The notes beneath the pieces were generated by a model, which searched no databases, had not been told where the DNA came from, and was given only the letters and a program-made list of their open reading frames with translations. The position numbers and the translations under genes were made by a program. From Colocasia esculenta (lineage: Eukaryota > Streptophyta > Magnoliopsida > Alismatales > Araceae), in NCBI GenBank assembly GCA_014218235.1, contig CM024758.1:74348206-74412205 (forward strand): a stretch of DNA of 64,000 nt. Reading direction: 5' to 3'. Shown piece after piece: positions 52,959 through 63,974 of this stretch (position 1 is the first letter of the stretch; every line of letters starts with the position of its first letter).

Positions 52959-53082
52959 TGACACCACCAGCGAATGGCCATTGGCCGTCCTCGGTCACAC
53001 TGTGAATGCGACAGGAAGCCTGACACCACCAGCGAATGGCCATTGGCCGTCCTCGGTCACACTGTGAATGCGACAGGAAGCC
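52959..53082 (+). repeat. 62-bp perfect tandem duplication
   Basis: Units 52959-53020 and 53021-53082 are identical. Each includes a GGCCATTGGCC palindrome and a GCGAC site. The duplication lies between the first PMD exon and the PMD core. Confidence 0.92.
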
Positions 53083-53103
53083 TGTCTCCTTACCAGTGTG
53101 AAC

Positions 53104-53214
53104 GCGACACAAGGTTTGTCACGTTCAGAAGGTGACAGTTCGATACATCGCCTTCTAAAACCCTAACGCGACACCCATGGTGTCGCGTTTAGAAAGCGAC
53201 AGTGTCCCTGTCGT
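53104..53214 (+). repeat. GCGAC inverted-repeat array upstream of PMD core
   Basis: Hairpins are GCGAC-N9-GTCAC (53104-53122), an 11-bp stem AACGCGACACC/GGTGTCGCGTT with a 3-base loop (53165-53189) and GCGAC-N9-GTCGT (53196-53214). This is a second instance of the geometry at 49494-49576, so the PMD locus has such arrays on both sides of its first exon. Confidence 0.82.
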
Positions 53215-55250
53215 GACCTGAACAAAGTGTTGTTGTGTGGATTTTGACTGATTTTTGTGCATTTTTGGATTGTTTTGCAGAGTGAGTTGCGGTCTCGGCT
53301 GGGGTGGACCGTAGTCCGAGCAGTCTACTAGGGACTGCCAAACTTCCAGAGGACACGACTGTAGCACATGGTGTTTGGCCCCTTCCTCAAGTTGGACGAG
53401 ATTACGCCCAACGTGGCATTGATCCAGGTGCTGAAGGAGCGATGGGACCCCGAGTGCCACGCCTACCTCCTTCTGTGTGGTCACATGATCACCACATTAG
53501 AGGATGGGGCATGGATCACCAGCCTAAGAATTGATGGCCATGCGGTGACAGGGGTGACTTACACGTGCTACCAAAAGCTGGTGGAGAGGCTCCTGGGGCT
53601 AGAGCTGACGATGGAGAGGTTGTCCTTACTGTTGAGGACGAGGCTGCAGGCGAGCCTGGGGTGGTGGACGCTCGCCACCAGATGGGAGAGAGCCAGGTAG
53701 AGTACGTGGCTCGGTTGATGGAGGATGCTAGGGCGATGCTGGCAGAGGAGGAGGGAGCAGCAGCGGACAGAGACTTGAGGCGCTTCCTGATCCTTGTGAT
53801 CAGGAAGCTCATCCTGGCGATTCGAGGAGACCCAGTGAGCTGTAGGTGCCTGCCTCTACTGGAGGATCCAACCCAGGTAGGGAGTTACGCGTGGGGTGCG
53901 GCCCTTCTGGCCCACCTCTTTGATAGCCTGGGCACCTCTGGTAGGTAGACAAGGGTGGCCGGCTTCTTCCCCTTCTTACAGGCACACTTCTCACTTTCAC
54001 CCTTTATTGTGTTTCCTATTTATTATAATTGTTACTGACCATATTCTTTTGTAGGTGTGGCCTATTACTACCTCCCCTCCCTTGGTCGGGGGTACCGAGG
54101 AGACTGAGCACTGTACCGCTCCTACAGTACTGGCGGTTTTGCCGAGACAAGCGGTCCTTGCTCCTGCAGGTGACCCTCCTTCAGGACGCCGTAGACACCG
54201 TCCCCTTCAGACACGTGAGTAATTTTCCACTTGCAACCCTTTTCTTTCTTCTCATTGACAAGTGATTAATGAATTTCTATATGTGATGTGTAGGTTGAGT
54301 GGACTCCCTATGCTGAGGATGAGGACGCCGACCAGTTGTCGGTGGAGCAGGGCCGCCCCTACTTCGGTAGAGAGATCTGGCTTTATGCATTCAACACGGC
54401 GGTACCACTCCACCTCCGGCTAGTCGCAAGGACACAGGGACTCCACCAGGTGGTGGTGGAGTTCCTGACCTGATAGAGGCTGAGGAGAGATCGGGCTGCA
54501 GCTTCTGTGGCTTCCAGCAAGTCACGGATTGGAGGGAGTGAGCTCGGGAGCAACTCAAGGACTGGCGGCAGCTGGGCCGAGAGGTGACTTCCGAGGCCAC
54601 CAGCGATGAGGACTACTTCTGTGCCTACGCATGGAGGTACGAGGCTCAGGTGTACAGGGAAACCTGATGCCCGGTGAGTGTTACTAACTTAGCCTTTTCT
54701 AAGAATTTTAACCATTAACTCCTTGGCTAACTTGACTTATGTTTGCAGCTCGACCCTGAGGGTTGGATTGCCTCCCTTGAGGGCATCCTCCACTCCACCG
54801 TCCAGCAGAGGGATGACCTCCAACGGATGGTGACTGAGCTGGTGACTGCTCTATTACATGTCTCTCTTGTTCCTAGTTTCAGTAACATGACTCCTGTGCT
54901 CTTTTCTTATAGCGTGCTGAGCTAGAGCGGGCCCAACAGATGGTGGGTGTCGCTTCAACCTCTTGAGACGGGCCTGGACGCTATGTGATGGAGGGTCAGT
55001 TGGTGGCGGCAGTGGCCTGAGCGGAGGAGGCCATGGGCCAACTATGCAAGTGGGTAAGTTACTAATTTTATGCCCCTTGTACCTTATTTCCTTATTGACA
55101 CATGTTTTGACTTGCAGGAGGCTAAGCTGAGAGTTGCTCTAGTGCGGACGGCTACGCTAGAGACAGAGATGGTGGAGCTGCACCAGCGCCCTAGGCAGAC
55201 GAGGCGACGGGACTACGTCGAGAGGTTGACGAGCTCCACTCGCAGCTAGG

Positions 55251-56574
55251 GACTGAGCGACAAACCTTCCTGGTGCTCAGGGCGGAGATGAGGGGCTGGA
55301 GAGAGCTCTATCGCTGGTCGGCTGCAGCCGGACGTCGGCCAGTAGAAGCGGTGCCCCTAGCGGCTCGGCAGGGCACTGCCTGACTGGTTCCTCCGAGGAA
55401 GATGGTCCCTCCACCCTCTCACTCGCCTAAGGTACAGGGGAGAGTGGTTGAGGACTTGTACTTTTTGCTTTTTTGTTTATCATGCATTATGATGATTTGT
55501 AGATATAGAATGGAATCTTTTTGGCTATGGAATGTGACTGTGTGACAGTGACGAGTGAGATATGAGTGCCGCTTTCTTTCTTCTATTGCGACCTGCACAG
55601 TTAGGAAAGAAAACATGAAGACAAGTTAGATCCGTTCTTAGACTTAGCCCCTTGCCTTAACCATGACGAGTGACCAATCTTGATAAATGGTCAAGGGGCC
55701 AAGCCTTATTAAATAGTAAAAAAAAGACATAAGTAAATAAATGACATGCATGAATGAATGGGTAAAGTATTTTTGGTGTTTTGAAAAAATTTGATTTTTG
55801 GAGTTTTGAAATATTTGATTTTTTGGAGTTTTGAAATATTCAATTTTTTTGAGTTTTGAAATATTTGATTTTTTTAGTTTTTAAATATTTGATTTTTTTG
55901 TTTTGAAATATTTGATTTTTTTTTTTAGTTTTGAAGGGCACCTAAAGTCGATGTTAGCCCTTCCTAAGTAAGACGCGCGAGATGGAAGGTACTCGCTCTT
56001 TGGGCCACAACACATAGACCAATTCAAACCGCTGGTTAGGAGTCTCGATCACTTCCTTTTTCGCCGAGGAATTTACTAAGGCAAGACGTGCATTTAGTGG
56101 TGGCATGCCATGGGCGACTGCCCCTAGTTGATAGTGCAGCTAGTTAGGCCATACCTAAGAGATGACCCGATCTTATAGAGGGAAGTGGAAGATTATTTAA
56201 GGAAAGTCTAATGTAGGTTTAAGGACGTTGGATTTGGCTTCTTCCGTAGCATACCTCTCGAAGATTAGGTCTGTTGCATAGGGACTTTATGGTCTTTTCT
56301 TATGGATTTGTACTGGTTGGGGCATGCCTATGACCGGGCTCATGAGCGTCCCGCGGGGACTTTGCCAGTCTTTGCCATGCCCCTATTCTATCATGTGTTT
56401 TCTTTCTTTTCTTTTGCTTCTTTGTTTCTTTGCTCTTACTATTTTCATATTTGACTGTCCCTGTTTGAGATTTCCTCTTGTCAGGGTATGCTTAAGGTTG
56501 ATAACCTCACCCTTACAATGCTTGCCCCTACGCTTTGACCGACTTGGGAGAGAATGACCCTTGCCCCGCTTAAA
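55251..56574. other. Non-coding stretch with A/T tandem repeat
   Basis: The first part (to about 55440) may be the last PMD exon or its 3' UTR. At 55771-55945 a unit of about 28 bp (GGAGTTTTGAAATATTTGATTT-like) repeats five to six times with small changes. The rest, to 56574, probably is the 3' untranslated region of the minus-strand Tat/Ogre element; no LTR end was recognised. Confidence 0.5.
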
Positions 56575-57700
56575 CAAGGTCTATGTAGCTATGATATCTA
56601 CTAGGTGCAGTTGCTCGAGCTTGTCGTGTGTGTGTTGGTCCTAACTTAGAGCAACTGTTGACGACTAGGGAAGGGACTTCAGACTCTTCACATGAGGTTA
56701 TTCCTAATCTAAGTGTTGTGGCCTCACACCTATAGACATAGGGATATAATCTTTTGAGGTACAACCCATTCCACAGATGTGACAATTCTGCGCCCTCGGC
56801 ATTGATTAGGTGGTAGGCATTTCCCGGATACACTTCTTTTACAACGTACGGACCTTCCCAATTTGGCTGTAACTTACATCTTGGATCTCTGGGTTTAATA
56901 ACATACGTTTCAAGACCATATTACCCTCTTGGAATTTTCGTTCAATTACCTTCATTTCAAAAGACCTTGAGATTCGCCGTTGATATTAGAGCACGTGATC
57001 GGCTGCCATTAGTCGCCTTTCGTCTAAGAGTTCCAATTGAACTAGCAACGCCTCTCGACGTTCGTCAAGATTAAGTTCCTTATCAAGTTGGACTCTTAGT
57101 GAAGGGATCAGGATCTTGTATGGGACTACCGCCTCCATCCCATAAGTGAGAGCATATGGGGTTTGTCCCGTGGGAGTACGGACGGAGGTACGGTAAGCCC
57201 ATAGAGCCTTTATTAACTTTTCTGGCCAATCAGCGAATTTATGCGATTCACAATTTTTCTTTAAGATTTTAAGAAGGGTTTTATTAGTTACTTCAGCTTG
57301 GCCATTGCCTTGTGGGTAATATGGAGATCAATGATGCAGAGTGATGTTGTATTTCTTATAGAGATCCTAAAGTTCTTGTGAGATGAATTGCGGCCTGTTG
57401 TCTGTGACGATGCTGCTTGGCACTCCAAACTGCGAGATGATATTCTTCATGATAAAGTGGCACACTGTAGATGCTTTGATTTTTGTGAATGCTTCTGCTT
57501 CCGCCCACTTGGTGTAATACTCAGTTGCTGTTAGGATAAAGGATTTTTTTTTTATTTGAGCCTTAGGATCACCAAGGGGGCCAACAATGTCAAAAGCCCA
57601 CATGGAGAATGGCCAAGGTGTGGAGAGTGGATGAAGTGAGGATGAAGGAGCATGCATTTTATCAGCATGGAGTTGGCATTTGACACACCTACGGACGCAA
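56575..57700 (-). pseudogene. Tat/Ogre-type integrase, disrupted
   Basis: Read from 57657 down, MWAFDIVGP carries the first catalytic Asp. ILTATEYYTKWAEA and SIVTDNRPQFISQEL (second Asp) follow in one frame to 57367, then over other frames come YYPQGNGQAEVTNKTLL (Glu) and ALTYGMEAVVP (about 57170). The C-terminal GPYVVKEV, YPGNAYHLINAEGAELSHLW and NGLYLKRLYP (56880-56740) form the GPY module. Stops and shifts near 57370, 57320 and 56990 break it. The domain order is as expected for the minus-strand element. Confidence 0.85.
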
Positions 57701-58433
57701 ATGGCATAGTCTTCTTCTAGGGTTGGCCAGTAGTAGCCCTGCCTAATGATCTCTTAGCAAGCATCTGACTATTGACTTGCCCCCCGCATTCACTAGCATG
57801 GGCTCCTTCTACCACTTTCCAAGCTTTGTCATCATTAAGATATCTCAAAAGAACTCCATTCAGAGCCCGCCTGTACAAAACTTCTCCGACAACTGTGTAC
57901 ATTAGGGCGGCTCTTCTTATGGCCTTACGAACCTTCGAGTTTTCCCCTTCGGGATATGACCCATCCTTACAGTACTGCTCAATCTCAAAGTACCACGACA
58001 ATTCCTCTTTAGGATCTCCTCGAGCTCATCTAGCATGATTTGTTGCACTTCTCTCTTCCTAGCCCTCTCTTCTAAGGTTGTCCTAACATTCTTGAACCAA
58101 GGATCTTTAGGAGATGTAACATCAAGCCATTGGACGATGATTGTCTTAGTCCAATGGCTCAAAGGGAAGGATAGAAAAGAGGCTAGTGATGGCAAGGCAT
58201 CAGCCAAGATGTTTTGTGAGCGAGGAGTGTGGACATAGATATTCTTGGGAAATTGCCTTGCCAACAACGTGACCAAATCTTGATATGTTTTAAGCTTTGG
58301 GTCACGAGTGCGGTAAGTTGAGAGCACCTGGCAGAACAAGCTGAGAGTCTCCTATGATTCTAAGGTGGGATGCACTTAGGATATAAGCAGGTTTAAGACC
58401 AGCTAGGAGAGCTTCATACTCATACATGTTGTT
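57701..58433 (-). pseudogene. Tat/Ogre second RNase H (aRNH) C-terminal part and linker
   Basis: Directly left of the solo LTR the minus strand continues MYEYEALLAGLK, the extra RNase H domain of Tat elements. Frame 58339-57917 has KTYQDLVTLLARQFPKN and SQNILADALPSLASF. Frame 58001-57717 has the zinc-binding approach to integrase (VLYRRALNGVLLRYL; HASECGGQVN). Its first half is on the other side of the insertion. Confidence 0.8.
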
Positions 58434-59405
58434 TATAACGACCCACTTCCACCGATACGGTTACACCAACCCACATCGGATGAGAGGAAGTCGCTAGAGG
58501 GGAGAAAACCCCAACGATATTCACATGGGCTGAGATATACACAAATAGAAAGGAATAATGCAGAGAAAATTAAATAACTCTTATTCCATCAACATTTTAA
58601 TCCACATACCACAGTCTAAATAGTCCAAGAGAAGAAATAACATATACCACAATATCCACATAGCCAGTTTCCAAGTACAATAATACTAAAGTTCAAATTA
58701 CAAATACATCACATACTAGTAAATGAACTACAATCTCCAAGCTATTCATCACGCTCTTCGTCAGATCTTGCCAAGTCCTCAACTGCTAAATGTCCTGAAA
58801 TGTTTAGAAAGGGTGAGTCTACACAATAGATCAGCAAGCAACTTAAAACTTCAAACCATGTACTTATCACACATACTTTCTAACAATTAAACTAACACAT
58901 GCTCATTTTAAAACATGGATAATAAACATGGAATCTATTAAGTAAAACTATACAACACATGTAAAACAATAATTCTAAACGTGGATACTAATAACATGGA
59001 TGCACTAAATGAGAGTAATTATACAATCACATGCTTTCATATTTTTACTCACATAACACTAACACATGGCTTATATTGAAATTTATAAACATGATACTAA
59101 ATACATGCTCATCAAGAAATTCTAATTCATGGATATGATAACATACACCTAAATATGGTACTAAACATGATATCACAATTAACATAAATTAAATTAACAC
59201 ATGTAGGACATGAACACATACACTTTTACTTTGATTTCACATGCACTTACTTTCACATTACATTCACTTTCACTTGCACATTCACGTATCACGAGTCACT
59301 CACTTGCACTACCACATGCCACGTTCACATGTCACTTTACACATTATACACATGTTCACTTTTACACATGCAAGACACATCCCAAACCACCACTAGAAAG
59401 ATCAC

Positions 59406-59412
59406 TTAACAC

Positions 59413-59455
<43 letters not shown>

Positions 59456-59458
59456 TAC
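59406..59458. repeat. (ACACAT)n microsatellite
   Basis: About eight to nine copies of ACACAT within the solo LTR. Confidence 0.92.
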
Positions 59459-60367
59459 TTAATCACCAGGCAAAATGATAAAGTCTTGGTCACTGCAGAA
59501 CGGGGAAAGCCCTCCCCACCATTACCAGTGGAACTTGTCCACCTCCAAGATTTCACACGACCCTTGCCTCGGGTATCACGTAACACGATTGAGCTTTTCC
59601 GTAGGGGCACTACTACAGTACAGCTCCACGCAATCTAGGGTGGCAGTACCTTATTGGCACACATTTAATTATCTTGTCACATTAATACACTACACACACA
59701 CACATGCCACTTGTTCTCTCACTCCCATGCACATGCACTCACATATATCATGGAACATAAACTTATCACATTCAGATTTCAATTCAATCATAAACAGTAG
59801 TTGACAGAACCTAATCATGATGCTAATCACATTTTCACACACATAAATGAAATCTATTCTTAAAACATGGTACAGAAAGCTTCAGAATTTAATAGCCATT
59901 TTCACAGTACTCAGAATCATATTAAAACTTAACCACGGGTTACATATGGCACAGGGAACATATCTGTAATTTTTCACAATTTTCAGAGCAGCCAAACTAT
60001 TTTTAATAATTAATACAAATTACATGTAATTTAACAAGATTATTCATTTAAGCATGGTGGACAGTAAGCAGTCGGTTCTAATAGGTCAAAACATGAGAAC
60101 AATCACTCTAAGATCATGGAAATTTTCTATCACATTAACATGTAGTAAGACTAATTTTCCAAAATAAATTATAGTCATAACATGCTTATTCCTTAATAAC
60201 AGAAATTATTCTAATTAATATCATGCTCAGAATTTGGTAGATCCTCATGATATGACCTATAGACCATAAATGACAAACTCTGATTTTCACAACATGCACA
60301 GACCACCGAACAAGCGTAAATCATAGTATAAGGATTAACATGTATTTCTGCAGAAAACAGGTGAACT

Positions 60368-60470
60368 TGACGGCAAGGTTCTTGCCGTCAGAATGAGTTA
60401 ACGACAGGATCGTCTACCGTCAACACAAGAACTCGGAGGCAACAAAGTGGCTGTCAACCTCCTGCCTGCA
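60368..60470 (-). repeat. GACGGC hairpin cluster in solo LTR
   Basis: TGACGGCAAG/CTTGCCGTCA forms a perfect 10-bp stem with a 3-base loop (60368-60390). Weaker ACGAC/GTCGT and CCGTCAAC sites follow to about 60470. It is 940-1045 bp from the LTR start. Confidence 0.78.
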
Positions 60471-61009
60471 CACAGTACAGACCTAACACAGAAAATAGGT
60501 GAATTGAGGGGTCTAGGACACGATTTTAAAATCCGTAAAAATGTATAACACTAAAGGAAAGTCTATGGAGTGAAACCATAAGTCACTTGCCTGCAATAAA
60601 ATCTCTAGAGGGATTATTTGGTAAAAGAAGCCTCCTCGGCCAATGCCAAGAAGGTAAGGTTCTCCTCCTAGATCCGGTCTTCTAGCTTGTGCAGATGGGT
60701 CTCTTGGAGTCGGGGAGCTTGTGCAACACTTGGAGTAGCTCCTAGTCGAAGAAGATCGCTAGAAGCCTTCCCCATTATCGGATCAAGCCTTGAGAAGATT
60801 TGGTTTTCTCACCAACGAGCTCTAGGTTGTTCTTTCCACCCCCAAAAATCTTAATCTGGCCCAAAACACTAGGTTTTATAGGCTAATGGGTTGGGTTGTG
60901 CTTAGGGTTAAGTCATCCTGTCGTTAGGGTGGTTTCCTAATCAAGAACTCGGAAGAAACGCTACCTTTTCAAATCTAGGAACGCAACATAGCTGGAGAAG
61001 TAGACGTCC

Positions 61010-61134
61010 AGTTTACTGCCGTTGACTAAAGGTAAACGTCAATCGATGTTGACGTCAGGATTTCCAGTCAGATAGTAAACGGTACAAAGCTTGTCGTTGA
61101 CTCACCCTTAACGTCAATGGATGTGGACGTTAAG
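61010..61134 (-). repeat. ACGTC hairpin cluster in solo LTR
   Basis: ACGTCAA-N6-TTGACGT (61036-61055) and CTTAACGTC-N10-GACGTTAAG (61107-61134) are perfect inverted repeats. Single GACGTC and GTCGTTGAC sites lie between. It is close to the LTR start (offset 275-400). Confidence 0.78.
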
Positions 61135-61269
61135 AAGAATTTTGGCCAGAAAATTAAATTATCCAAATGACTTGCATGCGCAACATAAACACACAGCATG
61201 AATACATACAATATGTACAACAATAACTAAATACTATATGCACTTTTAAATAAATATATTATATGCCCA

Positions 61270-61274
61270 GAAAT

Positions 61275-61322
<48 letters not shown>
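61270..61322. repeat. (CA)n(TA)n microsatellite
   Basis: A run of about nine CA units passes directly into about fourteen TA units. Confidence 0.95.
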
Positions 61323-61327
<5 letters not shown>

Positions 61328-61416
61328 TAAGTAAATACTCATAATATGCACAAAGTATATATTACATTCACAAAAGAAATAATTAAATGCACAAAATTCG
61401 GGGGCCTCACATTGTT

Positions 61417-62029
61417 AGTGGCAGAGAAGGTGAGTTGAAAGGCGATGGGGATGGTAATACCTTCTAGAGTGTGCAGCATGGCCAATGCCCCGTCCCTGAG
61501 AGTTGAGCACACCATCAAAATGGAGGGACCAGAAGGGATCTTTGGAAATGACCGAGAGCTCTTCATCAGGAAATTCCTCTCGGATGGAATCGCTGTGAGG
61601 CAGTGGCAAATGGGCAAGGTGCTCGGCGATGGCATATCCCTTGATGGTCTTTTGGACCACAAAAGAAATGTCGAATTGGGATAGGAAGCCCTGCCAGCGT
61701 GCAAGCCGATCAGTGAGGAACAATTTTTCTAAGAGGTATCTGAGCGGATCCATCCTCGAGATCAGCTTGACCTCGTAGGTGAGAAAGTAGTGCTTAAGTT
61801 TTTGAACTACCCACATGAGCACGGCGCAAGTTTTGTCCGCGGTGGTGTACTTGGATTCTATGGTGTTGAAAACTCTAGAAAGATAGTATGCTGCCCTTTC
61901 TTTTCTTGATTCATCGTGTTGTGCAAGGACAACACCTAAGGAGGCCTCAATGACTGAAGGATATAGGATTAGTGGTTTCCCAGGTACAGGAGGTTGCAAA
62001 ACTGAGGGATTCATGAGATACCTCTTCAA
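61417..62029 (-). pseudogene. Tat/Ogre RNase H and start of second RNase H
   Basis: The frame 62029-61415 carries LYPSVIEASLGVVLAQHD, AAYYLSRVFN and YTTADKTCAVLMW (first RNase H), then GYAIAEHLAHLP at its end, and SLHFDGVLNSQGRGIG, which opens the extra archaeal-type RNase H. This double RNase H identifies the Tat/Ogre lineage. The first RNase H's usual catalytic Asp in Y(S/V)D is replaced (YPSVIEAS), so it may be inactive. Confidence 0.85.
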
Positions 62030-62735
62030 ATCGTCAAAGGCTTCTCAGCACTTGTCATTCCATTCAAATTTTGCCCCTCTATTTAAAAGATCGTAGAATG
62101 GGTAGCATCTTTGTGAATGCTGTGATATGAATCTTCTAATAAATTGCAAACGCCCGATCAAACTTCTTAGTTGTGAAATATTCTTTGGAGGCGGCATTTC
62201 GCGATAGCCTTAGCCTTGTTTGGATCGATCTCAATTCCCCGCTTACTGACTATGAAGCTTAGCAACTTCCTGATGATACCCTGAACACACACTTCTTTGG
62301 ATTCATTCTCAATTGATATTCCCTTGATCTTTGCAACACCTAAGCGAGGATCTCGAGATGTTCTCTCCCGGTTCTTGACTTCACCATGTCATCCACGTAT
62401 ACTTCTACATAGACATGCATCATGTCATGGAAGATAGCCATCATCGCCCTTTGATAAGTAGCCCCAGTATTCTTTACCCCAAATGGCATGACTACATAAC
62501 AGTATGTACCCCAGGGCATGGTAAAGGAGGTTTCTCTTGATTTTTAGGGGCTAGACGTATTTGGTTATAACGAGAATATCCATCCATGAATGAGAGGGTG
62601 GTCTCATACCCAGAAGTGTTATTAATCAGTACATCAATGTGAGGAAGTGGGAAGTCATCCTTTGGACATGCCTTATTTAGATCGCAGAAGTCAATACAGA
62701 TTCTGACTTTTCCAGACTTGGGGTTCTCGTTGCAG
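62030..62735 (-). pseudogene. Tat/Ogre reverse transcriptase, N-terminus lost
   Basis: From the right, VRICIDFCDLNKACPKDDFP, LPHIDVLINNTSGYETTLSF and MDGYSRYNQIRLAP open the domain. After a frame change, CYVVMPFGVKNTGATYQRAM and VYVEVYVDDMVKS follow, with the YVDD site at 62399-62388. Connection text (LRSLIGRLQFIRRFISQ) leads on to RNase H. Frameshifts near 62500 and 62270 break it. The part before about 62735 is replaced by LINE sequence. Confidence 0.87.
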
Positions 62736-63545
62736 GATGTTGCCCCCGATGTATCCCATCCATTGAGAACAGCTCTCCGTGCTGGTGTTTTTAATGGTGT
62801 GCACCTGTCTGGCGAGGAAGACAAGTGCATTTGGGCTGCGACATCAAATGGTAAGTTTTCTACTAAATCCACGTATAATTTGATCAGACACAATAGTATC
62901 CGCCGTCCAGCAGTCATGAAGATTTGGCATCATTCTTTCCTCCCAAGGGCCTCCTTGTTTTGTTGATAAATTCTCAATAGAGCTATGTCTGTTGATGGAA
63001 GAATTGCTGAGAGTGGAGTTCCTATGGTCTCTAGATAAAGTTGCTGAAATTCCCCTCAATTTGAAGACCTTAACCATGTCTTTATCAATAGTGAGGTCAC
63101 TGTAAAATGTGGAAGTGGTTCCTCCCTTTAATCAGTAACAAGGTTCATCTTCATACGCAAATAACGGCTAGGATTGGGACTTCATCCAAAAATCGAATGT
63201 TAACTCTCCTATTGGTTATTATTTCATTATTGTTTGATTCTTATGCTTTGGGAAGTATGGAAAAGCAGATGCGCGGCTAGACATGAGAATAAAAAAATTT
63301 GGTCTGGGGATACTATCAGAAATATCAAGCTTCATATCCGGTTTGCTCTTACCAATACCGACTTCAATATCTCTCCTTCTCAGGCTGAAGATCAAATTTT
63401 ACATAGCTATGGTTTCCATGATAAGTAACTCATAAGCAGATCAAGCTGGTTCAATGGATACCTCCCATAGCTGATTTTTGTTTAAATGTTTATGGAGTTT
63501 CCAAAGGTAATCCTAGGATATGTGGTGGGGGTGGGGTTGGATCTC
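62736..63545 (+). pseudogene. LINE (non-LTR) 3' fragment: zf-RVT and RNase H start
   Basis: The frame 62718-62966 has DKCIWAATSNGKFSTKSTYN and MKIWHHSFLPRASLFC, the zf-RVT domain that follows RT in plant LINEs. Frame 63234-63428 carries LWEVWKSRCAARHENKK. Then QWIPPIADFCLNVYG and VSKGNPRICGGGGVG (about 63459-63535) begin the RNase H domain. The copy is frameshifted and lacks RT and the 3' tail. It abuts the Tat RT without a visible target duplication. Confidence 0.83.
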
Positions 63546-63667
63546 TTACTTTGATGATGTTTAAGTATGATTCATAAAAATGTGAAAATCATGCTATACA
63601 TGTTTCATTTATATCTCACATTGCTTTTCTTCATTTGTAGCTCATTTAAAAGAAGAAAACATCCAGT

Positions 63668-63847
63668 GGTGTCGACACAATGATCCAGTGGTGTCGACAC
63701 TAGACCACTGTCCCAGAAGCCTATGTGTGAAGATGTACCAGTGGTGTCGACACAATACCCAGTGGTGTCGACGCTAGTTGACTGTCCCAGAAGCTGTTTC
63801 CAAGCCAGGAACCTGTGTGTCGACACATAGTTGTGTAGTGGCGACAC
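63668..63847 (+). repeat. Phased GTGTCGACAC array in right-edge LTR
   Basis: Centres fall near 63673.5/63695.5, 63748.5/63769.5 and 63821.5/63842.5. Intrapair distances are 22, 21 and 21 bp; gaps between pairs are 53 and 52 bp. The last site reads GTGGCGACAC. Spacers contain CTGTCCCAGAAGC twice, close to the CTGTCCCA spacers in the Tekay LTR. Confidence 0.9.
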
Positions 63848-63966
63848 AGTTTAGATGATTCTCCAGATCTGAACTTACCAAGTCACGTAGATGATTTCGG
63901 TAAAGGGGTTTTGGGCGAGAATTTATATGCTCCCAATTCCCAAGATATTTTGTTGACCCATAGGGC

Positions 63967-63974
63967 TATAAATA
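63967..63974 (+). promoter_or_regulatory. TATA box of right-edge LTR
   Basis: TATAAATA follows GGGC and precedes CCCC, about 125 bp after the last palindrome, as in the SIRE-like LTR. Confidence 0.6.

Larger units (their letters stand above)
49699..55250 (+). pseudogene. Plant mobile domain (PMD) gene, spliced, interrupted and damaged
   Basis: The first exon (ATG 49699) is Pro/Ser-rich, then basic (RPTRSKRTISRRR). A solo LTR splits it at 50003, and the frame continues at 52857 to a TGA at 52894-52896. After an acceptor (TTTTGCAG, 53280) the PMD follows: VLKERWDPECHAYLLLCGH, TLEDGAWITSLRIDGHAV; after a shift, VEYVARLMEDARAML and GSYAWGAALLAHLFDS. Two stops precede LKERW. Later acceptors are at 54054, 54293, 54748, 54914 and 55117, and donors GTGAGT/GTAAGT near 54215, 54673 and 55054. 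Exon 54294 on gives VEWTPYAEDEDADQL, a PMD C-terminal motif. PMD proteins (MAIN/MAIL1-like) are nuclear and aid silencing or development; many copies are transposon cargo. Confidence 0.65.
58434..61411 (-). mobile_element. Gypsy solo LTR, minus strand, inside Tat/Ogre pol
   Basis: A 2978-bp LTR runs on the minus strand from TGTGAGGCCCCCG (61411) to GGTCGTTATA (58434; a changed TACA end). The perfect duplication TTGTT flanks it (58429-58433, 61412-61416), and it splits the aRNH motif at TNN/MYEYEAL. A TATA box, TATAAAAC, is at 60880-60873 on the minus strand. Hairpin clusters lie at 60368-60470 and 61010-61134. It also contains microsatellites. Confidence 0.9.

Noticed and set aside
53516..53812. 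Minus-strand ORFs over the PMD exons
   Set aside because: They are shadows of GC-rich coding sequence; PMD motifs and splice signals are on the plus strand.
59210..59638. Thr/His/Tyr-rich ORF over the ACACAT repeat
   Set aside because: Microsatellite-driven open frame within a solo LTR.
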